This document shows, one piece after another, positions 30,302-38,450 of a stretch of DNA of 40,899 bases (the first letter of the stretch is position 1; the number at the start of each line of letters is the position of its first letter). The translations under genes and the position numbers were made by a program. The notes below the pieces were generated by a model, which saw only the letters and a program-made list of their open reading frames with translations, was not told where the DNA came from and searched no databases. The stretch is from Bacteroidota bacterium (GTDB taxonomy: Bacteria; Bacteroidota; Bacteroidia; Cytophagales; Cyclobacteriaceae), in NCBI GenBank assembly GCA_024643595.1, contig JAHEMS010000002.1, positions 1 through 40,899 on the forward strand. The letters are read 5' to 3'.

Positions 30302-31744
30302 TTATTTTTTAAAGATAAGATAAGCGGATCCTCCTAACATCAATAATATGAAGATATTCAGGCTAACCTTCATCCAATCCATGGAGTCAACATGTTGAAG
30401 GTTATTTTCCGAGGCATCCAATCGGTCATAAAAGGATCCAAGATCAGTGCTTTCAATGTTTTGGTTCTTCTGACTTTCTCCTTTAACGCGCAGTGTATAT
30501 TGTGATCTTAAGGTATCGTATTTTTTTGATTTGGGATTAAAAAATACCCATTGAAAATAATCTCCCAAATTAAATTCACCCGGCTCTTTTGGAATCATAA
30601 AATAATTGAAAGTTTTGTTTCCCGCTACGCGACCACCTTCACGTCTGATATTTTGCTTCACATTGGGTTCATAGAAATCAAAATTGGCATCTTTTTTTAC
30701 CATTGGTTTTTCAATGGCGGTGATGTTTCCTTCGCCAATAATTCTAAATTCATACCCAATGCTTTGACCTGTTGTGGGCTCGGTTGCTGAAAATTGTTCA
30801 GCCAATTGATAATCTCCAACAGCTACTGAATTCCGCAATGGATGAGAAGGTAGTTCCTTCACGTGCACAGTTATCGGTCTCGAATAAAATGTTTTAAAAT
30901 CCTCTTGCCTGTTTTGGCCAAAGAAGGATGGGTTCTTAGCTACTTTAAATTTGATCATTTCCAGGCCAACACTTGAAAAATTAATTGACTGTGTATTCAA
31001 GGGATAGAATGCTGCCTGGTAGATTTTATACTGCGTATAACCTTTACCATTAATATCGATGGTTTCTCCTTCAATGTTTTCAATATTAAAATTTTCCTCC
31101 CAGCAATTGGCAGGCTTAAGTTTTTTGAGGATTTCTGAAAGTTGCTTGCCTAACTCATGAAATTGCATCGGAGCACGATTGTTGTCGGCCACTAAAAAGG
31201 ATAGGGTGGCAGTAAATCCTTCACCCACATACACTTCACTTTTGCTGGTAGTAAGGGCCAGGAGTGCATCTTCTTTGACATCGATAAACTCCGTTTCACC
31301 CCGGCCAAAAAAGCCATCAGAAGGGTCATCAAACATACTCCGAAAGGGGTCACGTTGCGCCTGTACAGCAGGACCTACTTTTACTTTTTTGCCGGTAACT
31401 GAAATGATCTGATCATTAACTTTCATTTTAAAGGAAGGAACTACAAACACACCTTGTTTAGTTGGGGTATAGGTCATCACCACACTTTGTGATGAGCTCA
31501 TTTGTCCATTAACAATACTGGTTTGCGACTGGTTAGAAGTGCCTCTTTTTCGAAATCCATCGATGTCAGGAAAATTCTCATAACTTTTTAATCGGTCATT
31601 ATTTACTGTGACCGTGATCGTCCAGGCTTGATTTTCACCAATTTCGTCTGGGCCAAGTGCGATTTGGATGTTATTTTGACCATATACCGCACCAGTAAAA
31701 AGCAACAAATAGGTTAAGAGGGTCGTTCTTGAAGAAAAAATCAT
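30302..31744 (-). CDS. BatD family protein
   Basis: Likely start MIFSSRTTLLTYLLLF (31744; ORF open from 31825). Signal peptide, BatD beta-sandwich (IQIALGPDEIGENQAWTITVTVNN...SQSVVMTYTPTKQGVFVVPSFKMKVND), C-terminal TM anchor. Confidence 0.85.
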   Translation of the reverse strand: MIFSSRTTLLTYLLLFTGAVYGQNNIQIALGPDEIGENQAWTITVTVNNDRLKSYENFPDIDGFRKRGTSNQSQTSIVNGQMSSSQSVVMTYTPTKQGVFVVPSFKMKVNDQIISVTGKKVKVGPAVQAQRDPFRSMFDDPSDGFFGRGETEFIDVKEDALLALTTSKSEVYVGEGFTATLSFLVADNNRAPMQFHELGKQLSEILKKLKPANCWEENFNIENIEGETIDINGKGYTQYKIYQAAFYPLNTQSINFSSVGLEMIKFKVAKNPSFFGQNRQEDFKTFYSRPITVHVKELPSHPLRNSVAVGDYQLAEQFSATEPTTGQSIGYEFRIIGEGNITAIEKPMVKKDANFDFYEPNVKQNIRREGGRVAGNKTFNYFMIPKEPGEFNLGDYFQWVFFNPKSKKYDTLRSQYTLRVKGESQKNQNIESTDLGSFYDRLDASENNLQHVDSMDWMKVSLNIFILLMLGGSAYLIFKK

Positions 31745-31873
31745 AATCACATAGTTCCGCAACTTGTTGCAGGTACGCAAAATTAAGGCCTTCTTTTTAT
31801 TCTTCAATTGCTTTTGTATTTTCATATCTGCAACACATGTTAAAAACTCAACAAACGCACTTTACAATTTTTA

Positions 31874-32065
31874 ATGAAAATGCTTAATTATGTAAAGCAA
31901 ATACTCACAAGGGTGAGTTTTGACGCCAGGCTCTTTGAAAAAGAGTTGAGAAAGGCTATCAAAATGTTAATAGCCGATGAAGTACGGGAACTCCAACGTT
32001 GGTGTTATGCCAATTATAGGGGGGAATACGAAGCCATCTTGAATAGATGCTTCGTGGCTGTTTAA
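31874..32065 (+). CDS. small conserved-looking hypothetical protein (63 aa)
   Basis: Compact ORF MKMLNYVKQILTRVSFDARLFEKELRKAIKMLIADEVRELQRWCYANYRGEYEAILNRCFVAV in the only sizeable gap here, followed within ~25 bp by a terminator-like hairpin. Confidence 0.6.
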   Translation: MKMLNYVKQILTRVSFDARLFEKELRKAIKMLIADEVRELQRWCYANYRGEYEAILNRCFVAV

Positions 32066-32089
32066 AGTTGCTAATTTGTCTAATCAATA

Positions 32090-32115
32090 AATCCTGCTAA
32101 CAGCAGGATTTTTTT
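32090..32115 (+). terminator. rho-independent terminator
   Basis: AATCCTGCT-aac-AGCAGGATT perfect 9-bp stem followed by T tract, just after the 63-aa ORF; also near the 3' end of convergent queG. Confidence 0.85.
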
Positions 32116-33100
32116 ATTCCCTGCCAGTCAAGAAGGAAATGTTGCGCTTAAGTCCTTGCAGTTTGGCCCTCTTTACGGCTGATTTTTTGAACAATTTTTC
32201 AAATACATCCGCAGTGATTTCCTTCCAATCTTGTGAATTCATCTTTTCAAGATCCGGGTCGGGCTGAAAGCGAGATTCTGTATTTGGCTTAGAAAATCGA
32301 TTCCATGGACACACATCCTGACAGATGTCGCAACCAAAAATCCAGTTTTCAAATTTGCCCTTTACCGCTATGGGAATATCTTCTTTTAATTCGATAGTGT
32401 AGTAAGAAATGCATTTGCTTCCATCCACCATGTAAGGTTGTGGTATGGCATCGGTTGGGCAAGCATCCATACACGCAGTACAGGTTCCACAATAGTCTTT
32501 TGCTGGTCCGTCATATTCCAATTCAAGGTCGATGATGAGTTCTGCCAGGAAGAAGAAACTGCCCATCGATCGATTCAGGAGCAAACTGTTTTTGCCAATC
32601 CAGCCCAGTCCAGATTTTTTTGCCCAGGCTCTTTCATGCACGGGTGCAGAATCCACAAAAGCGCGACCACCCACTTCTCCAATTGTTTGCTGAATTTTAT
32701 TTAACAAAATTTTCAACTTGTCTTTAATCACGAAGTGATAATCTTCACCATAAGCATATTTGGCAATCTTAAATTGATCAGGATTGGCCGAGGAGAGATC
32801 TTTTTCTGGATAATAATTATAGATCAGGCTGATGACAGATTTTGCTCCAGGTACTAACAAAGTTGGGTTGAGCCGTTTGTCAAAATAATTTTCCAGGTAA
32901 CTCATCGATCCATGATGCCCTTGCCTCAGCCAATCTTCCAGTCGGGGAGCTTCCTCATGGAGAAATTCAGCTTTTGCTATCCCGCAATAACTAAAACCCA
33001 ACGCGGCAGCGGTTAATTTGATAAAATCACTATGCTTTTGTCTGGAATCCAAGGCATTAAAAAATTTACTCAAAATGCGGAAGAAAAAGCATTTCAACAA
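32114..33100 (-). CDS. queG: epoxyqueuosine reductase
   Basis: [103 protein letters not shown], two 4Fe-4S motifs ([27 protein letters not shown]). True start may be internal (for example TTG at 33052). Confidence 0.95.
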   Translation of the reverse strand: MLKCFFFRILSKFFNALDSRQKHSDFIKLTAAALGFSYCGIAKAEFLHEEAPRLEDWLRQGHHGSMSYLENYFDKRLNPTLLVPGAKSVISLIYNYYPEKDLSSANPDQFKIAKYAYGEDYHFVIKDKLKILLNKIQQTIGEVGGRAFVDSAPVHERAWAKKSGLGWIGKNSLLLNRSMGSFFFLAELIIDLELEYDGPAKDYCGTCTACMDACPTDAIPQPYMVDGSKCISYYTIELKEDIPIAVKGKFENWIFGCDICQDVCPWNRFSKPNTESRFQPDPDLEKMNSQDWKEITADVFEKLFKKSAVKRAKLQGLKRNISFLTGRE

Positions 33101-33197
33101 AAAGCTAACTTATTTTCTGGAAGGTTGCGGCGCTTATAAAAAAAATCTCTTGATGAGTGAAGCACAAAACCATACATTAGGTTTCAATTCGGTCATT

Positions 33198-34406
33198 ATG
33201 AAGTTTTCTTTTTTTTTAATGGCAATCGTAACGCTTTTGGTCACAATAAGCTGTGAACAATCGAAGTCTTCTTTAACCAAAGGCGCTTATGATTATGACG
33301 TTAACTTTCTGAAAAAACATTCCGAGAATTTAATTGAACTGAGCGATGAATCAGGCCAGGCAATGGTTCTGGTGTCCGCTGACTACCAAGGCCGTGTAAT
33401 GACCAGCACTGCTTCGGGTAACAAGGGAACCAGCTATGGATGGCTCAATTATGAATTGATTTCGTCCGGTAAAAAGAAACCACAATTCAATCCGGTAGGA
33501 GGTGAAGAACGATTTTGGTTGGGTCCTGAAGGTGGTCAATATTCTTTGTATTTCCATTCGGGAGATTCCTTTTCAATTCGCAACTGGCAGGTGCCTCCGA
33601 TAATTGATATCGAAGCGTTTGAAGTAGTAACAAGCAGTAAGTTGAGTGCCACTTTTTCAAAACAAGCATCCCTTACCAATTACAGTGGAACTATATTTGA
33701 TCTTCTTATCACAAGAAAGATTTCATTATTGGCAAAAACTGATCTTGAATCGAAACTTGGACTGAATATTTCGGAAGGAATTAAATATGTGGGTTATCAA
33801 ACGGAAAATCAAATCAAAAATGTGGGTTCGCTTGACTGGAAAAAGGAAAGTGGTTTGGTTTCCATCTGGTTACTTGGGATGTTTACACCATCGGATCAGG
33901 TAACGGTTATTATTCCTTTCAAGCCATTTGCGGGTGCGAAGGAGCTAATCACTACCTCCTATTTTGGTGAGATTCCTAAAGAGAGAATTAGCATTGATGA
34001 CAGCGTTTTATACTTTACCTGTGATGGAAAATATCGAAGTAAAATTGGCTTGTCCCCTGTTATAGCAAAACCCCTATCCGCAAGTTATGATTTCATCAAA
34101 CAGGTGCTCACCATCACACAATTTGAAATAATGCCCGACGCCTCTTACGTGAATTCAAAGTGGGAAATGCAACAGGAACCTTTCCTGGGCGATGCAGTAA
34201 ACTCCTATAATGACGGTCCGCTTGCTGATGGATCACAGCTTGGTCCATTCTATGAATTGGAATCCTCATCACCTGCATTGGAATTGAAAGTGGGAGAAAG
34301 TACCATGTATAGTCAAATGACTTGTCATTTGGAAGGTGATTTTGAAAAGCTTAATGCGTTAAGTAAGAATATTCTAGGTGTTGACTTAAGTACGATAAAA
34401 AAGTAA
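33198..34406 (+). CDS. DUF6786-like secreted lipoprotein
   Basis: In-frame ATG at 33198: MKFSFFLMAIVTLLVTISCEQSK (lipobox). Body includes ELSDESGQAMVLVSADYQGRVMTSTASG, GWLNYELI, GGEERFWLGPEGGQYSLYFHSG and EPFLGDAVNSYNDGPLADGSQLGPFYELESSSPALEL, which I recall as DUF6786. ORF open from 33018. Confidence 0.75.
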   Translation: MKFSFFLMAIVTLLVTISCEQSKSSLTKGAYDYDVNFLKKHSENLIELSDESGQAMVLVSADYQGRVMTSTASGNKGTSYGWLNYELISSGKKKPQFNPVGGEERFWLGPEGGQYSLYFHSGDSFSIRNWQVPPIIDIEAFEVVTSSKLSATFSKQASLTNYSGTIFDLLITRKISLLAKTDLESKLGLNISEGIKYVGYQTENQIKNVGSLDWKKESGLVSIWLLGMFTPSDQVTVIIPFKPFAGAKELITTSYFGEIPKERISIDDSVLYFTCDGKYRSKIGLSPVIAKPLSASYDFIKQVLTITQFEIMPDASYVNSKWEMQQEPFLGDAVNSYNDGPLADGSQLGPFYELESSSPALELKVGESTMYSQMTCHLEGDFEKLNALSKNILGVDLSTIKK

Positions 34407-34409
34407 ACT

Positions 34410-35252
34410 ATGCAATTATATAAAACTAAAGAAGGGGCCTTGTTGGTTGCTTCGAACCAGACATTCCTTCTTAACGAGAGTTGGGATTCAATTATTAACC
34501 GATCAAACCTCTATCATTATTTAATGGAACTCTCGCAAATTTCAGAACCTCTTCCATTTGATCGTAGTCAACAGTTATTAAGTAATGTGCTTGCGCCTAT
34601 AGGCAGTCAGGAGGTGTGGGCAGCCGGCGTAACCTACTTGCTTAGTCGCGATGCACGCATGGAGGAGTCAAAAGAATCGGGAGCATCAGATGTATATTTA
34701 AAAGTATACGAGGCTGACCGACCGGAATTATTTTTTAAAGCATTGCCTCACCGCGTAAGTGCACCAGGGGAAGAAGTTTATATACGAAAGGATTCTACCT
34801 GGAATGTACCGGAACCAGAACTCACGTTATTCATTAATTCTGAAGGAAACATTCAGGCTTACACGGTTGGCAACGACATGAGCTCGCGTAGCATTGAAGG
34901 AGAAAACCCATTGTACCTTCCACAGGCGAAAGTATATGAACGCAGCTGTGCTCTAGGCCCATGTTTGTTTGTGCCTGAAAATCCTATTTCATCAGAAACA
35001 GTAATAGCAATTGTCATCAAAAGAAATCATCAGGAAGTCTTTCAGGGTTCCATTCCTTTGAACCGCATGAAAAGAAGTCTTCCGGAATTATCTTCGTGGC
35101 TTTTTAAGGCATGCAGGTTTCAATATGGTAGTTTTTTGATGACAGGAACGGGCATCGTGCCCACCAATGAATTTACATTGGAGGCCAACGATGAAATTTC
35201 AATAACGATAGATGGCATCGGAACGCTGACGAATACGGTTCAACTCATTTAA
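34410..35252 (+). CDS. fumarylacetoacetate hydrolase (FAH)-fold protein, 2-keto-3-deoxy-arabinonate dehydratase-like
   Basis: VWAAGVTYLLSRDARMEES, LFFKALPHRVSAPGEEVYIRKDSTWNVPEPELTLFINSEGNIQAYTVGNDMSSRSIEGENPLYLPQAKVYERSCALGPC: FAH metal-site/substrate pattern, KdaD-like. Confidence 0.85.
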   Translation: MQLYKTKEGALLVASNQTFLLNESWDSIINRSNLYHYLMELSQISEPLPFDRSQQLLSNVLAPIGSQEVWAAGVTYLLSRDARMEESKESGASDVYLKVYEADRPELFFKALPHRVSAPGEEVYIRKDSTWNVPEPELTLFINSEGNIQAYTVGNDMSSRSIEGENPLYLPQAKVYERSCALGPCLFVPENPISSETVIAIVIKRNHQEVFQGSIPLNRMKRSLPELSSWLFKACRFQYGSFLMTGTGIVPTNEFTLEANDEISITIDGIGTLTNTVQLI

Positions 35253-35268
35253 TCATCAACGCGGCACT

Positions 35269-36177
35269 ATGGACAATAAAGAAACTGATGTACGCAGAAA
35301 TTTCTTAAAGAAACTGCTGGTTGCACCGGTTTTAATGACAACATCATTATCCGAAGCTGGAATTGAAAAGGATACTACTTCCCCTCTTAAACTCGGCCTT
35401 AACGCTTTTTCTTTTAACGATTTGCTGCTTGCGGGCCAGATGAGTTTAGATCAATTACTAACATTCTGTTATGATGAAGGAATTGGAGCGGTAGATATTA
35501 CAGCTTATTATTTTCAGGGATACCCTGCTGTTCCTTCAGATGAAATTCTATTTCAATTTAAGCGAAAAGCGTTTCAGTTAGGTGTGGACATCAGCGGTAC
35601 AGGTATTCGTAATGATTTTACTGAACCTGATATGACAAAAAGAAAAGAGCATATCGATTTGGTAAAAAACTGGATTGTGGCCGCATCGAAAATTGGCGCA
35701 CCAGTGATCCGAATTTTTGCCGGAAACAAAAATCCAAAAGGAACAGAGCGTGAACAAATGCGGAAGTGGATGTTGGCCTCTATTCAGGAGTGTGTAGAAT
35801 TTGGTGAAAAATATGGTGTAGTGGTCGCGCTACAGAACCATAATGATTTTATTCAAACAGCTGATCAAGCACTTGAGTTTATCAAAGACATTAATTCGAA
35901 CTGGTTTGGGTTGGTTCTAGACACCGGCAGTTATCGTGTGGGCGATCCCTATCAGGAGATTGCTAAAACGGCCATGCATGCAGTGAACTGGCAGATCAAA
36001 GAAAATGTATTTGTAAACGGTCAGGAGTTGGAAGCCGACATTAGCCGGATTATTAAAATAATTATTGAATCAGGATATAAGGGCTATATACCGATTGAGA
36101 CATTGGGGAAGGGAGACCCAAAATTGAAAGTAACAACACTATTAAATAAGGTAAAGTTAGCCATCGCTGATTCGTAA
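35269..36177 (+). CDS. xylose isomerase-like TIM barrel (sugar phosphate isomerase/epimerase family), Tat-like signal
   Basis: N-terminal RRNFLKKLLVAPVLMTTSL twin-arginine-like signal; LNAFSFNDLL, AVDITAYYFQGYP, GAPVIRIFAG, VVALQNHNDF, FGLVLDTGSYRVGDPYQEI, QIKENV, GYIPIETLGKGDP. Confidence 0.88.
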   Translation: MDNKETDVRRNFLKKLLVAPVLMTTSLSEAGIEKDTTSPLKLGLNAFSFNDLLLAGQMSLDQLLTFCYDEGIGAVDITAYYFQGYPAVPSDEILFQFKRKAFQLGVDISGTGIRNDFTEPDMTKRKEHIDLVKNWIVAASKIGAPVIRIFAGNKNPKGTEREQMRKWMLASIQECVEFGEKYGVVVALQNHNDFIQTADQALEFIKDINSNWFGLVLDTGSYRVGDPYQEIAKTAMHAVNWQIKENVFVNGQELEADISRIIKIIIESGYKGYIPIETLGKGDPKLKVTTLLNKVKLAIADS

Positions 36178-36202
36178 AGATATTTTTTATTCAGCGTAAA
36201 TA

Positions 36203-37564
36203 ATGATTATAAGATTACCATTGCTTCTGATATCATTGGGGTGTTCAATGATAATCCTCAACGGTTTCGGCCAAATTGATGCAGATGCAACAATCCAATC
36301 AAAAGCGCTATATAGAAATCTGAAGGTGGTTGCAGAAAGCAAGAACATTCTCTTCGGTCAGGAGTTTTTCAACAGTTTTCGCTATAGTGCAGGAAGTGCC
36401 CACGGTGATAAGGACTATTCAGATTCAAAAGCGGTAACAGGATCGCATCCGGCAGTATTGGGATCTGATTTTCATTATTATCTGGAGAAAACAGCAACAG
36501 AAAGATTGTACCATACGGAAGCTGTGAAATGGGCATTTCAGCAGGGCTATGTAATTACGTTTGATTGGCATCTTAGTGCCAGGGGAACATCTTCCTATCA
36601 ATTTGTTGGTTCGCCCCCCGACCTGGTAAACAATATTGTCAGTGACTTGAATGGCGATCGTGCCTGGTTTCTGGGTGAACTGGATAAGGTAATTGACATT
36701 ATCAATCATGATCTTAAGATTGGTAATGATACCATTCCCATTGTGTTCAGGCCATTTCATGAAATGAATGGAAATTGGTTTTGGTGGGGAAGCGCTGCCA
36801 CTTCGGCAACCACGTATCGTGCTCTATATGCGCTAACCGTAAATTATGTCAGGGACAGAACGAAAAGTGTTTTATTCTGCTGGTCTCCTAATATTCCGCT
36901 GGATTTAAATTATTATCCCGGCGATGAGTATGTGGATTTTGTTGGTTTGGATTATTATGAAGTTAATGCTGCTACACTGAGAACGCAATTGGGGGTATTG
37001 GTTGATTTTGCTGTCCAACATAACAAAGTAGCCGTTTTGTCGGAAACCGGAAACCGGGTGATTGGCGATAATGCCAGCACCTATTGGAATGATATCGTGC
37101 TGCCGGCTCTCTTAAACGATCCGTCAGAAAAAGCATGGAAGATTGGCTGGCTGTTAACATGGATTAATGCGAGCTGGGCTTTTCCATACGTACCACATGC
37201 ATTAAGTAGTCAGTCTGCTAAAAACAGTTTTATCAGCTTTATGCAGTCACCCAATATTATATTCGGAAATGAAATTTCAGCAATGTATAGTGAGGAACTT
37301 ATTACCTCGGTTGCACCGAAGGAGATACCCCATATTGAGGTTTATCCGATTCCTGCTTCTTCAGAACTCACTGTTGAAATATATGGCTTTAAGCGAGGGG
37401 CCTCTGTAATTTTTTATGATCAGACCAGAAGAGTAATGAATTCGATAACGGTTTCGGGCGAAGAAATCATTCACCCATCAGTATCTTTTTTTGCTCCTGG
37501 TATTTACTGGATACAGGTTTCTGATGGATTGAAGTCCATCGGAAGGAAATTCGTCGTGAATTAA
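36203..37564 (+). CDS. secreted glycoside hydrolase family 26 (beta-mannanase-like) with C-terminal T9SS type A sorting domain
   Basis: Signal peptide; acid/base motif PIVFRPFHEMNGNWFWWG; nucleophile context VAVLSETGNR; WSPN and PGDEYVDFVGLDYY; C-terminal IEVYPIPASSELTVEIYGFKRG...GIYWIQVSDGLKSIGRKFVVN, typical of a Por secretion tail. Confidence 0.93.
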   Translation: MIIRLPLLLISLGCSMIILNGFGQIDADATIQSKALYRNLKVVAESKNILFGQEFFNSFRYSAGSAHGDKDYSDSKAVTGSHPAVLGSDFHYYLEKTATERLYHTEAVKWAFQQGYVITFDWHLSARGTSSYQFVGSPPDLVNNIVSDLNGDRAWFLGELDKVIDIINHDLKIGNDTIPIVFRPFHEMNGNWFWWGSAATSATTYRALYALTVNYVRDRTKSVLFCWSPNIPLDLNYYPGDEYVDFVGLDYYEVNAATLRTQLGVLVDFAVQHNKVAVLSETGNRVIGDNASTYWNDIVLPALLNDPSEKAWKIGWLLTWINASWAFPYVPHALSSQSAKNSFISFMQSPNIIFGNEISAMYSEELITSVAPKEIPHIEVYPIPASSELTVEIYGFKRGASVIFYDQTRRVMNSITVSGEEIIHPSVSFFAPGIYWIQVSDGLKSIGRKFVVN

Positions 37565-37581
37565 AGTAGAAGAGGTTTTAC

Positions 37582-38439
37582 CTATTGTTTCAAACTTTTA
37601 AGATAATTGATGCTTTGAGGAATTTGCTTCATGTAAATACTGCTTTCGTCTTCAATGAAGTAGTGTTTTATTCCTGCTTTTTTGGCTTGCTTCAATATTG
37701 CCGGAATGTCAAGTTCACCTGTGCCGATAGCAACATCATTTTCGGGTGAAGTTAATCCGGTAAGGTCTTTGGGTGTGCCTTTTTTCAGGTCTTTCAGATG
37801 CATCAGCTTCCAGCGGTCTTTGTATTTCTTCAGTAATGCAACAGGGTCGCCACCGCCAAAGTATATCCACATGATGTCCATTTCAAATGATACATATTCG
37901 GGATTGGTATTTTGAATGATGTAATCCAGGAGTGTTCCTTTTTCATGCGGCCAGAATTCATAGCCGTGGGCGTGATAGCAAAAGGTAAGTCCATTTTCTT
38001 TCATCACTTTTCCTATCGTGTTAAAATCCTCCACTGCTTTTTTAGCATTCTCAAAGTTAAAGCTTCCTGTTTTGTGCGGTATCCAGGCGCACATCACATA
38101 TTTAGATCCCAGCGCTTTTGCACGGTCAGCAATCTCCTGTGGATTTTTTACTAATTGTTCATACCCTCCTCCAGTGCCAGGTATGCTGATGCCTCGTTCA
38201 TCACATAACTTCTTAAACTCTTCGGGTGCCATTCGGCCACCGCCTCCCTCCAGTTCTGTGAAGCCCAGCATCTTGATCGTATCTAATGTGGCAGCAATAC
38301 TTACTGGCCAGCTTTTCCGCAAGGTAAAGGAAGCTACTCCAAACGGGGCCTCATATAGCGGTTTGTTTTTCTGTGCCCAAGTTGGGGTGCCGGTACATAT
38401 AGTAATGAATAGCACAACCCAGGTAAAATTCTTTTTCAT
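37582..38439 (-). CDS. xylose isomerase-like TIM barrel (sugar phosphate isomerase/epimerase family), Sec signal peptide
   Basis: MKKNFTWVVLFITICTGTPTWAQ signal; FTELEGGGGRMAPEEFKKLCDERGISIPGTGGGYEQL, FCYHAHGYEFWPHEKGTLLDYIIQNTNPEYVSFEMDIMWIYFGGGDPVALLKKY, MHLKDLKKG, HYFIEDES. Confidence 0.9.
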   Translation of the reverse strand: MKKNFTWVVLFITICTGTPTWAQKNKPLYEAPFGVASFTLRKSWPVSIAATLDTIKMLGFTELEGGGGRMAPEEFKKLCDERGISIPGTGGGYEQLVKNPQEIADRAKALGSKYVMCAWIPHKTGSFNFENAKKAVEDFNTIGKVMKENGLTFCYHAHGYEFWPHEKGTLLDYIIQNTNPEYVSFEMDIMWIYFGGGDPVALLKKYKDRWKLMHLKDLKKGTPKDLTGLTSPENDVAIGTGELDIPAILKQAKKAGIKHYFIEDESSIYMKQIPQSINYLKSLKQ

Positions 38440-38450
38440 GATAGATATAA

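Noticed and set aside
36425-36760. 111-aa minus-strand ORF
   Set aside because: Antisense inside the GH26 gene, which has intact catalytic motifs; shadow ORF.
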